Shown here piece by piece: positions 11,216 to 21,808 of a stretch of 64,000 nucleotides of DNA. Position 1 is the stretch's first letter, and every line of letters starts with the position of its first letter. Source of the stretch: Cephalotus follicularis (lineage: Eukaryota; Streptophyta; Magnoliopsida; Oxalidales; Cephalotaceae). Both the position numbers and the translations under genes were made by a program. The notes under the pieces were generated by a model. That model searched no databases and was not told the DNA's origin. It saw nothing but the letters and a program-made list of their open reading frames with translations. The stretch spans positions 175,580-239,579 of the forward strand of contig BDDD01002131.1 in the NCBI GenBank assembly GCA_001972305.1, in the 5' to 3' direction.

Positions 11216-12112
11216 TATAGAGCATGCGACCAGTGTCAATACAATGTCAATCGGTTAGCAGTGATCGATCCCACTGAAGGTAATCCTTCAAAAGGGGTGG
11301 GAGATCTATCTACGGTTCTCAGACTGATCAGGTCTGGGACTCATAGATCTTCTAGCCTATGGCTGGGTCAATACAATATCGATGAGATACAGCCTCAGGG
11401 AGCTACTGAAACCTTTAGGGAGCTACAGCCTCAAGGGAGCATCAATCGACAATCAATCAATCAATAAGCTCAACCATTAGGGAGCAACAATCAATACTGC
11501 TCATCAGTAGGTCAATACAATAAATGAAACGGTCGACGAAATAGATGGATAGAGTCAACAACCTATTACGTCGACGCGGATCATAAGGTCGCTCTATAGG
11601 ATCCATACAATACAATCAATCATGTCAGTACAATGTCCAAGCAAAGTCAATAAGTGGCGGTGTCTAATGGAGAAATGGGAACGTGCATCCATTTTACCGA
11701 CTTAGACTCACAGCATCACTTATGACTCAAGTAATCGAGCACTGTATCAATACAACGTCGAAGCAAAGCCAATAAGTGGTGGTGTCTAATGGAGAAATGG
11801 GAACGTGCGTCCATCATACCGACTTAGAATCACAACAACACTTATGACGCAACAATCAATCAATCAATCAATCAGTAAACGCTAGGCGGTGACAATTGAA
11901 TAGACGGAATAGGAATGAACATCTATTTGGTCAATGAAAGTCACTGGGTCATCACCTATGGCTCAAGCTGTCACTCTATCAATCTATCAATTCGATCTTT
12001 GAAAACTGTGGTTTAAACGCTTGAATACCTCAAGTGAGGCTTCGGTCAAACGGCAATGTGAAAAGGGTTGAAAAACCATCTTTAACAGTTAAAAACTCCA
12101 CTCAGCCCGAAA

Positions 12113-12435
12113 GGCGTCGATGTCCTTGGCCAAAGACATCGATGCGTATCAGGTTATGCCTTTAAAAAAGGTAGAAGGACGTCAACGTCTTTCTCAATTT
12201 GGCCGAAGACGTCGATGTCCTTGGACAAAGACGTCGATGCGATTCAATACAAATGGCCTGGGAATGCGCATCGATGTCTCGCGTTGATGCCTTCTCTGGG
12301 GAAAGGCATCTCAAGAAAAAGATGTCGATGTCTTTGAAAGACATCGATTTCTTTGCTGCGAAATCAAGTAGGCTGCATCCCAAAGCGAAAGACATCGATG
12401 CCCATGGGCAAGGGGATCGATGTCTTTGCCGGGAA
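12113..12435. repeat. GACGTCGATGTC palindrome cluster
   Basis: More than ten copies of the half-palindrome AAAGACGTCGATGTCTTT or variants, spaced 15-40 bp, inside the solo LTR. The same motif type fills 40331-40675 and 41343-41695. Confidence 0.85.
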
Positions 12436-13487
12436 TGGCCGATTTTTCTACAGAAAACCAGCAATTTTTAAGCTAAAATCCAATCAAAACCCATTCTTTA
12501 AGAAATCAAGGGTTAAAATCAATCTTTAAGGTTATTAAAACTAGTTACAACCTTCAATTTAACATTTCAATCTTTCTATTAACAATTAGGTCAAGGATTT
12601 GCTAAAAACCCTAAAAACCCCAATTCATCCAATACACTCAATTCAATCATTCAATACAATCAATTCAATTCAATCACTCAATACAAGCAGTAGGCAATTC
12701 GGTAAGAAGTCCTACCTATCACTGAAGCTTCAAAAGTTGAGCTTCCAATCAATCGATCGGCCGAAATCGCCCAATAACCCGTTCCTTTCTTGTTCAATTG
12801 GCAACCCACAACTTGCAATCGGTATCCTTGTTGAAGGAGATGCAAATCCGGCTGCTAGGGAGATGGAGGGAGGTTGCCAGCAAGAGAGAGAGAGAGGGAG
12901 AAAGATAGAGAGAGGGAGAAGAATGAAAGAATGAGAGGATGAGAGTGAGAAATTGACTTATATAGTCAATTCGACCAACTCTCCGAAATTCAACCCAGAA
13001 TCCCGACTATACATGCATATAACCAATACAATATCAATAGTTATAGGAATACCTCAATTCAATACAATACAATACAGCCCGATACAATACAATACGGTAC
13101 AATGTATGCATGAACAGTACAAAAGGGAATTCGGGTCGTCACAATAACTCCTTTAAGATGACAAAAGCAAATTCCACATCCATCCAAGAATATAAAATGA
13201 AATGGACAGCTACATCTAAAATATATCAAGATAAGACTTTACAAGCCATATAGCCCAATCAAGTTTTACCACATGCATCAAAGCAAATAAAGAGCCAAAT
13301 ATTTAGTTTCATTAAGTATGTATTAAATCATTCATAATTTTAGGGTTCAGCATAGACAATATAATATAATATTTATCAAGTTCCCTACTCCAACCCACAT
13401 TTGTCACCATCCTTTTTGCTACAAGCTTAATGAAAATGACATGAAGAAGCATAAGTAATGAGCACATCAAATTGAAAATTGACTAAC

Positions 13488-14922
13488 CAATGGGTTTAGA
13501 ACAATCCGCAAGCTTGGCTGAACACACTTCCCTAAAACTCGAAGAAGTGAAGCAAGCTTCTGGCCAGATGGACTCAAAGGATCAATAACCGCATCAATAT
13601 GAATGATGGAATGGTCATTAATCAAAACAACAAAACTACATAATATTGGAATACTAACCGAATCAGATTTTCAAGAAAAATGATAACCAACAATTTAGAT
13701 ACTAATAGACCAAAAAACAGGGCAACATAAACATGGATGCATGACAAGAAAACAAATAAAATGAACAGAAAGTCGGCTCAAAACAAAATTAAGACACCAA
13801 AAGCAATTACGGATGTCACATTTTGCTCTGGCGAAGTAATGCCTATAAAATATTTAATAGGTTACACACCATGATGAACACATTTACAACCTGGCAGCAT
13901 CTTAATCATATGCATAAATATATAGATAGGGGACAATTTCTTTTATATCCACTGTGAAACTTTTCAATTCCCACGCCATACTGCTAAACATATTTGAAAA
14001 CCGATAATGAAAACCGACCTAAATGTCAAATAGAATCATCCAATCAAAGAATTTATAAGATTCCCCGACCTAAAAACATACTGCTAAACATATTTGAAAA
14101 CCGACAATGAAAAAAATTAAATAATATCCAGAATTGTCTCCTCTAAAAGATCGTCAATATCGTTGATGATTTATGTATAATATTCTATCAAGACAAAAGG
14201 ATAATGCTTTAAGAAAATGGAGGAACCAAACACATCTTGCACAAGCCAAAAGGCAGCTAATAACTAATACCTTATTCAATGTTTCCTCACTTTCTCATTA
14301 GAAAATTCAGTAAGAGAAGATTTGTAGGGCTTCGATGATAACCCATTTGCCTCAGCAAGCTCATAGACCTTTTCAATAAATGCCCCAGTGCTTTCAGCCA
14401 CTGCAGAAGATGTGAGGATGTACTTCTGCTCATAAAATGAGCATAGTTGATCCAAAAACTCCAATACATTTTTCTTATGACTGCATGACACCATAAACAT
14501 GAGCAATTATCAAATGGTGATGATAAAAATAATAGAATCAATTGATGTATAGCCCATAATATCTTCAGAAACTCAACAAACGTATATGAGGATGCAGTGA
14601 ACTCAAAAACCTTCACAAAAAACAGCCTAGATAAATCAGCATCCTGATGGGTACTGAAAAGCATGCCTGCACGAGCACCTTTAGACCCTTCAATCTAAGA
14701 CAAATGCAAACATTGAAAAAGCATTAACAATGATGGTGATGACGGCAACGATTACCACCCAAAAAAAACAATAAAATGATAATCAATCATGCCGGTTAAA
14801 TATTAGCATGTGAACTCAAAAAATTACTAGGTAACGAATTCCTTCACGTAGTAATTTCATCCAATTCTTTGATGTGACGTCAACAACAAGAAGATGAGTA
14901 ACAGGCTTCACATCATCCATAG
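13488..14922 (-). pseudogene. UGGT: UDP-glucose:glycoprotein glucosyltransferase fragment, copy 1
   Basis: UGGT is the endoplasmic-reticulum folding sensor that re-glucosylates misfolded glycoproteins (EBS1 in Arabidopsis). Four exons with GT-AG borders are visible. 14828-14922 has DDVKPVTHLLVVDV and KLLREGIRY. 14582-14694 has EGSKGARAGMLFS. 14271-14480 has FLDQLCSFYEQKYIL and KVYELAEANGLSSK. 13488-13635 has [18 protein letters not shown] and PSLRIVLNP. They correspond to the middle, thioredoxin-like part of a protein of about 1600 residues. The N-terminus, exons between the last two listed and the whole glucosyltransferase domain are absent. A TGA at 14276-14278 breaks the third exon. Retained introns mean the piece was copied as DNA. 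Confidence 0.8.
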
Positions 14923-15045
14923 CTGGGACAGAATATTAGATACATCGTCTATCAACACAATATGTACAGCATTGCAGTGGCCCATGTATTCTAAAACTTA
15001 GGAAGATCATAAGACACAAAATTCAAGAAATTGTCTTTGCCTCAC

Positions 15046-15137
15046 CTCAGTCTCTTATGTACTTTCTCTAAGATCATACTGGTTACCTTTAGTTACAACG
15101 AGATCTCCTTTATCATTTGTCCTCATATCAAGACAAG
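15046..15137 (-). pseudogene. HISN4: Imidazole-glycerol-phosphate synthase exon fragment, copy 1
   Basis: On the minus strand this reads [17 protein letters not shown] followed by NQYDLREST. This matches the start of the HisF cyclase domain of plant IGPS, a plastid enzyme of histidine synthesis (identified by recall of the family signature). An in-frame TAA at 15055-15057 replaces a Lys codon. The donor GTGAGG follows at 15045. The upstream end of the exon is cut by the copia insertion; its other half is at 23073-23084 beyond the insertion. Only about 30 residues are present, so this is a fragment. Confidence 0.72.
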
Positions 15138-16284
15138 GGTAGGAAGTCCAGAGGGGGGGTGAATAGACTTTTAAAAATTAACTAGCAATTTAACAAGAAC
15201 CAATTTAAATTCAATCACACAAATGCGGAAATATAAAGAGTGTAGGGCTGAGAGAGATTGCAAATAGATGTATAGTGGTTCGGCAAACCGCCTACGTCCA
15301 CTCTCCAAGGCCTCCCCATTGAGTATTTCACTAGGTATGCCCCAATCCGGGCTTGAAACTCCAACCGAGCTTCAACAACCTTCGCTCCAACCAAGCGAAT
15401 ACAAATTTGCTCCAACCGAGCAAAAACAAGAGACAACCTCTCTTGTTTATGTGTGAAATAAGTGTTTAAAGGATTACAAATTCACTTGAATTTGTTTACA
15501 ATTTCGCTCAATTCACACAAAACTTCTAGTGTATAGGAAATATAAAGTTTAGAGCTTTGTAATGTGTGTTGTAGCTTTGATGTGATCTCTTTTGATGTTT
15601 GAATGCTTTGGGATTGTACTTGAGATAGCTTGAATGAATATTCACTTTGAATGCTTGATCAATTGTGCAAGAGCTCGACTTTGCCTTATATAGTTGTGCT
15701 TCCAACGAATCTATAGTCGGCTGGATTTATACGGCAATCAGCTGGATGTCATGGCGCGTATTTTGAATATAGCCATTGGTGATGGACAATCGGCTGCTTT
15801 CTCTGGGCAGTCGGCTGGTGGACATGGCAGTCGGCTGGTGCTCTGTTCCAATCGGCTGTTGGAGCTAGAAATGGAGTTTACAGAAGTCACTGCCCAAATT
15901 TGCACAAATGTGGACAGTCGGCTGGATTCCCTGGCAGTAGACTGGATCCTCTGGCAGTCAACTGGTGCCCTGCTTCAGTCGGCTGTCTTGGCCTGGCAGT
16001 CGACTGCTCCCCTGTGGCAGTCGGCTGGATCATGTGTTCCTGCAGTTTCTGGAGTTGTTTGAAGAACCAGGCGGCTACTCAACCCATGGCAGTCGACTAC
16101 ACATCCTTGGCAGTCGGCTGGATTGCCCTGCACCTGCAGAAATGACCTTGGCACAACTTTGGACACAAAATCAAGTGAGTATATGAAGTTGTAACTCAGA
16201 GAATTATGCATACAAGTGTTATATGTTTGTTAATCATCAAAATAACATATGTTAATACAATTAACGGGGTGGCAAAGGCCAACA
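15138..16284 (-). repeat. 3' LTR of the copia element
   Basis: On the minus strand it starts TGTTGGCCTTTGCC right after a polypurine tract and ends CCTACC at the ACAAG target site; the expected terminal CA is mutated. It is 1147 bp. It contains the CACCCCCCCTCTGGACTT stretch near its 3' end, which I recall as typical of SIRE-like LTRs, and a dense cluster of CAGTCGGCTG/CAGTCGACTG motifs (15716-16133). It lacks a 25-bp segment present in the other LTR. Confidence 0.85.
15716..16133. repeat. CAGTCGRCTG motif cluster in the copia LTR
   Basis: About 15 copies of CAGTCGGCTGG, CAGTCGACTG or one-base variants, spaced about 15-40 bp. The partner copy is at 22500-22912 in the other LTR. Confidence 0.85.
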
Positions 16285-16760
16285 ATCTCCCCCTTTTTGA
16301 TGATTGACAAAACATGCGTATTTTGCATAAATTCTTGACAAACTAATCATTTTTAGTTTCCAAAGTTCAATTTTATCAATTTTATCTTATCTAATGCATT
16401 TGATAGCATAAACCAACAACGTATGCACCTTTAACCACTTAGCATTCTACAAATGCAATGCAATCTTAACATTATGCTACATTCCAAATGCAAGTGCAAT
16501 CTCAATTCAAGATTCCAAACATTTATAACCATTATGCAATTTAACATGTATCTCCCCAAACATTTTCTCCCCCAAATGTAAACATTATGCAACCTACATC
16601 TTCCCCCCAAATGCAAAGCATATATATTTCTCACCAAATACAACTTTCAAATACATTTATTCAATATAACCATCTCCCCCTTTTTGTCAAACAACAAAAA
16701 GAAACATGGAAGCTCCCCCTCAACCAAAGCATGGATTGAAGAGCTCCCCCTCAACATATG
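16285..16760 (-). other. Polypurine tract and repeated PPT-like motifs
   Basis: The tract AAAAAGGGGGAGAT (minus strand) abuts the 3' LTR at 16285-16300 and would prime plus-strand DNA synthesis. Further purine tracts of the same kind occur upstream: near 16551-16575, 16673-16686 (AAAAAGGGGGAGA again), 16710-16720 and 16741-16751 (GAGGGGGAGCT). Multiple PPT-like tracts are a feature I associate with SIRE-type elements. Confidence 0.75.
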
Positions 16761-16943
16761 CATACAATTATATAAATCACACTCATTCAACATAAAACAA
16801 TAAAGATTGAAACACATTATCATTAAACACTTAAAACATCAATTTCATAAACTACACATTGTCTTTTACAAAAAAATTGAAGAAAGACATTACATGACCA
16901 AGTTCAAAAATACAAAGAAAACATGAGATGCAACAAATGTAGC

Positions 16944-18070
16944 TTAAGAGGAATCGGGAGGAGGGTGTTGAGGGAATTCATTTTGAAACATCTGTTTGAG
17001 ATTTGCTTGACCCTGAATGAGAGTGGCTTGACCGTCATACATCTGGTCCACTCTCCCTCCGAGGTACTCGATATCGGCTTGAGCTAAGTCCATCCTATCC
17101 TGAAGAGACTCCAGGGTAGGTCTGCTGCTGCTGCTGCTCGTGCCAACACTTGGTCGCATCTCAAACTGCTGACCATCTTCCTCATCGTCATCCTCATCAT
17201 CTCCAGCTCTAACATTAGCTTGTTCTCTCATTTGCTCTCTTCCCCCACCTTGCAACTTAACCCATAATCCATCCTCAAACCGAATATTACAAATTCTAAG
17301 CCCAGCCTTATTAATCATTTGCTTATGAGATGGTTTGACATACTGCTCATCATCAGGAATGTTTAGGTTTAGAGATTCAAAAATCCTACTCAAAGCATAG
17401 GATAAGGAGTGTGATTGGGTCTAGATAACAAGTGGTTGATTATAAGGTAGGGAAGGTTCACTAAAGTCCCATTCTTGACACAAGCTCCGAATTTAAGGTC
17501 TCGCTCTGAAGGGAGAGTGTGCGAGCCTTCTCTAGGTAGGAAAGTGTTTGTGACAAGCAAGAGAATGATCCTAGTGGAAATAGGTAGATGGCTACTAGTC
17601 ACATTCATAATTGGGTTAACATTAGGTTGTTCCAAGCAAATCCCTAAGGCATCCACTTTTCCAACATCATTAAAATGTGTTATTCCAGAATTGGGAATTC
17701 CTAGGGTTTCGACAATCAATTTAGGAGTTATGGATATGGGATTGCCTAGGACAAAAGAATTATCAACCCAAGAGGTTGAGCTATCAATATTGGCATAAAA
17801 CAACTTGACTAGTCTAGGGTAAATTACATGTGATGAGCAAAGATAGTCAAACCAACCCATTCCTTCTAACCAAGTCATAACAATAGCTAGATTACTAACT
17901 AAAACATCTCTAGATAACCATTTTTCAAAATGTAATTTCACAAAGCTAAAAACGGAATTATACCGAATTTCTTTCTCTTTGGAGAGAAAGAGGTTGTTGT
18001 TGTAGTCAAAAGTCGCTTGTGAAGCACTTGGTTGCCTAGAAGCCTTGCTCTTTTGTCTTATTGGTGCCAT
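16944..18070 (-). pseudogene. Extra ORF downstream of pol (putative plant transposon protein)
   Basis: Two overlapping minus-strand frames (17390-18070, 226 residues; 16944-17393, 149 residues) look like one protein split by a frameshift near 17391. The first part starts MAPIRQKSKASRQPS and has LHFEKWLSRD and WLEGMGWFDYL. The second has an acidic run (DEDDDEEDGQQF) and a helical, Gln-rich coiled-coil-like tail (MDLAQADIEYLGGRVDQMYD). Position, basic start and coiled-coil tail match the third ORF of SIRE-like elements, once called env-like and now often annotated as a putative plant transposon protein. No signal peptide or transmembrane segment is apparent. The function is unknown. Confidence 0.65.
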
Positions 18071-18109
18071 TGGATGATTTGTAGGTTGAGAGTTGAGAGA
18101 ATAGGGTTT

Positions 18110-18475
18110 TAGGCGTTTTTTAATTTGAGAGAAAGTGAAAAATCAAAAGGGAATTCGGGTTTTAAAACCCTGATTCCCGCACTTCCAGTCGACTGGGCCT
18201 TTAATGCCAGTCGACTAGATGGCAGGCAGTCGACTGGACGAATTGTCCAGTCGGCTGTTTTCTGCAGAATTTGAAAATGCAGAAAATGCCAATCCAATTT
18301 GTTTTGCAAACCTTTGGTTAACTATTGTGGACTAATAGCAACCTAGGTATATGAGCTAATTTATGTCATTGAGTTAAAAACTCAATGTTTAATGCATGAT
18401 GATTTTTGAAAAAACATTTTTCAAGCCAATTCAATCAAAAATTAGCAAAACATCTCAATTTGCACATATAATGAG
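18110..18475. repeat. Spacer between pol and the extra ORF with CAGTCGACTG copies
   Basis: Non-coding. It carries four palindrome copies (CAGTCGACTG and CAGTCGGCTG) at 18183-18262, outside any LTR. Confidence 0.75.
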
Positions 18476-20290
18476 TTAGGAGGGATTTTGCATACCTAGC
18501 TCCCTTCGTAATGTGCAGAATCTTTCATTGTCCAGCGGCTTTGTGAATATATCTGCAACTTGGTTCAAAGTGTCAATATATTCAAGAAAAATATCACCTT
18601 TTTCAACATGGTCTCTAAGAAAGTGATGTCTAATCTCAATGTGCTTAGACTTAGAGTGTTGAACAGGGTTTCTACTCAAATTCATAGCACTTGTATTATC
18701 ACATTTTATGCAAACATTGCTAATGCTAATGCCGAAGTCACAAAGTAGTTGCTTTAGCCACAAGACTTGTGCACAACAACTTCCCGCCGCTACGTATTCG
18801 GCTTTGGTGGTTGAAAGAGCTACACTATTTTGTTTCTTGGAAAACCAAGACACTAAAGAATTTCCTAGGAATTGGCATGTGCCACTAATGCTCTTTCTAT
18901 CAAGCTTGCAACCACCATAGTCGGCATCAGAAAATGCATGTAAATTAAACAATGAATCATGCGAATAAAACAATCCTCGTAGAGGGGTGTATGCAAGATA
19001 TCTAAAGATTCGCTTAACCGCAGTTAAGTGAGATTCTTTAGGTGATGATTGATACCTAGCACATAGACATACACTAAACATTATGTCCGGTCTACTAGCG
19101 GTAAGGTAAAGGAGTGATCCTATCATACTTCTATAAAGTTTTTGATCTACCTCTTTACCATTCTCATCCTTGTCAAGTTTGGTTGTTATGCTCATAGGAG
19201 TCTTGGAAGGCTTTGAGTGTTCCATTCCAAATCGCTTGAGTAAGTCCTTTGTGTATTTGGATTGGTTGACGAAAGTACCTTCATTTCCTTGTTGGATTTG
19301 AAATCCAAGGAAATATTTGAGTTCTCCCATCATGTTCATTTCAAATTCACCTTGCATAGTGTTAGCAAACTCAACGCAAAGAGAATCGTTAGTAGAACCA
19401 AATATAATGTAATCTACATATATTTGTACAATAAGAATATCATCAAGTTTAGTTTTTACAAAAAGTGTTTTATCAACTAAACCTCTTTTAAAATCATTTT
19501 CCAAGAGAAATTTCGAAATCCTTTCATACCAAGCTCTTGGTGCTTGCTTTAAGCCATAAAGTGCTTTAGACAATTTAAAAACATGATCGGGAAAATGTAT
19601 ATTTTCAAATCCTGGAGGTTGTTTAACAAAAACTTCCTCATTTATAATGCCATTTAAAAATGCACTTTTGACATCCATTTGATGCAATTTAAAACCTTTA
19701 AAACAAGCAAAGGCCATTAACAATCTAATAGCTTCTAGTCTAGCTACGGGAGCAAAGGTTTCATCATAGTCAATGCCTTCTTCTTGACTATAACCTTGTG
19801 CAACCAATCTAGCTTTATTTCTAATAACCAACCCATTTTCATCCATTTTATTTCTAAAAATCCATTTAGTTCCGATGATGGATTGATTTTTAGGCCTAGG
19901 AACTAATGACCAAACATTACTTTTGTCAATTTGGTTTAGTTCCTTTTGCATAGCCACAATCCAACAATCATCATTTAAAGCATCAAAAATATTTTTGGGT
20001 TCGATATTGGAAATAAAAGCTACATTATCACAATACTCCCTAAGAGCGGAACGAGTTCTTACCCCCTCGGTAGGATTACCGATTACCTCGTTGTCTTTTA
20101 CGTACTCTCTTTCTCTTCTTGCTATTGGCTCCTTGGTGACTTGAATTTGTTGAATTTCTTCTTCATGTCCTCCTTCTTCTTCAACTTTGTCAACTTCACC
20201 ATCTTCTTTGTTGATGTCCAAGCTTTCCATTTGCTCCAATATACCTACATCATCAATAACATCTCCCTTTCTCGGAGCACTATTAGACAC
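18476..20290 (-). pseudogene. Copia pol C-terminal half: reverse transcriptase and RNase H
   Basis: An open frame of about 600 codons without internal stops. It has WIFRNKMDENG and KARLVAQGYSQEEGIDYDET, then PVARLEAIRLLMAFA, MDVKSAFLNG, KALYGLKQAPRAWYE, the catalytic box, LKYFLGFQI, ADYGGCKLDRKSISG and ALSTTKAEYVAA, ending in ADIFTKPL. The catalytic box reads YVDYIIFGS where YVDD is expected: codon TAC at plus-strand 19409-19411 replaces the second Asp, so polymerase activity should be lost. There is no initiator Met. The frame opens at a junction with UGGT sequence at 20287-20290, where the integrase end should continue. Gag, protease and integrase are absent. Confidence 0.93.
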
Positions 20291-21685
20291 TTCCCTAAAA
20301 CTCGAAGAAGTGAAGCAAGCTTCTGGCCAGATGGACTCAAAGGATCAATAACCGCATCAATATGAATGCTGGAATGGTCATTAATCAAAACAACAGGACT
20401 GCATAATATTGGAATACTAACCGAATCAGATTTTCAAGAAAAATGATAACCAACAATTTAGATACTAATAGACCAAAAAACAGGGCAACATAAACATGGA
20501 TGCATGACAAGAAAACAAATAAAATGAACAGAAAGTCGGCTCAAAACAAAATTAAGACACCAAAAGCAATTACGGATGTCACATTTTGCTCTGGCGAAGT
20601 AATGCCTATAAAATATTTAATAGGTTACACACCATGATGAACACATTTACAACCTGGCAGCATCTTAATCATATGCATAAATATATAGATAGGGGACAAT
20701 TTCTTTTATATCCACTGTGAAACTTTTCAATTCCCACGCCATACTGCTAAACATATTTGAAAACCGATAATGAAAACCGACCTAAATGTCAAATAGAATC
20801 ATCCAATCAAAGAATTTATAAGATTCCCCGACCTAAAAACATACTGCTAAACATATTTGAAAACCGACAATGAAAAAAATTAAATAATATCCAGAATTGT
20901 CTCCTCTAAAAGATCGTCAATATCGTTGATGATTTATGTATAATATTCTATCAAGACAAAAGGATAATGCTTTAAGAAAATGGAGGAACCAAACACATCT
21001 TGCACAAGCCAAAAGGCAGCTAATAACTAATACCTTATTCAATGTTTCCTCACTTTCTCATTAGAAAATTCAGTAAGAGAAGATTTGTAGGGCTTCGATG
21101 ATAACCCATTTGCCTCAGCAAGCTCATAGACCTTTTCAATAAATGCCCCAGTGCTTTCAGCCACTGCAGAAGATGTGAGGATGTACTTCTGCTCATAAAA
21201 TGAGCATAGTTGATCCAAAAACTCCAATACATTTTTCTTATGACTGCATGACACCATAAACATGAGCAATTATCAAATGGTGATGATAAAAATAATAGAA
21301 TCAATTGATGTATAGCCCATAATATCTTCAGAAACTCAACAAACGTATATGAGGATGCAGTGAACTCAAAAACCTTCACAAAAAACAGCCTAGATAAATC
21401 AGCATCCTGATGGGTACTGAAAAGCATGCCTGCACGAGCACCTTTAGACCCTTCAATCTAAGACAAATGCAAACATTGAAAAAGCATTAACAATGATGGT
21501 GATGACGGCAACGATTACCACCCAAAAAAAACAATAAAATGATAATCAATCATGCCGGTTAAATATTAGCATGTGAACTCAAAAAATTACTAGGTAACGA
21601 ATTCCTTCACGTAGTAATTTCATCCAATTCTTTGATGTGACGTCAACAACAAGAAGATGAGTAACAGGCTTCACATCATCCATAG
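20287..21685 (-). pseudogene. UGGT: UGGT fragment, copy 2, fused to copia pol
   Basis: This repeats copy 1 at an offset of 6763 bp. It has the same four exons, but the last is cut at 20287 inside the LRVL codons and runs into copia pol. The acceptor of that exon here is TTATGCAG and the exon reads [15 protein letters not shown], closer to the expected UGGT sequence than copy 1 (HSIIHID, acceptor TATGTAG). Copy 2 therefore keeps a less mutated state at these sites. The TGA in the third exon is shared, so it predates the duplication. Confidence 0.8.
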
Positions 21686-21808
21686 CTGGGACAGAATATT
21701 AGATACATCGTCTATCAACACAATATGTACAGCATTGCAGTGGCCCATGTATTCTAAAACTTAGGAAGATCATAAGACACAAAATTCAAGAAATTGTCTT
21801 TGCCTCAC

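Larger units (their letters stand above)
10517..13143 (-). mobile_element. Solo LTR of a chromovirus, target-site duplication ATAAC
   Basis: On the minus strand it starts TGTGACGACCCGAATTCCC and ends GGGTGTTATA (the terminal ACA is mutated). ATAAC flanks both sides (10512-10516 and 13144-13148), which proves the ends. No internal coding region is present, so this is a solo LTR of 2627 bp. It is the same family as the LTRs of the element at 32091-42367. It carries CAAT-rich repeats, a purine-rich leader (12880-12930), a GACGTCGATGTC cluster (12113-12435), and on the minus strand a block TTAGCCAGTG...GCTAACCC (about 10880-10925) related to the acceptor block of the other LTRs. Confidence 0.93.

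Noticed and set aside
12840-12930. GA-rich stretch as a Polycomb or GAGA-factor element
   Set aside because: Similar purine-rich leaders occur in most LTRs here at the expected transcript start, so a leader is the simpler reading.
16944-18070. Calling the extra copia ORF a true viral envelope gene
   Set aside because: No signal peptide, cleavage site or membrane segment could be seen, so only the neutral label is supported.
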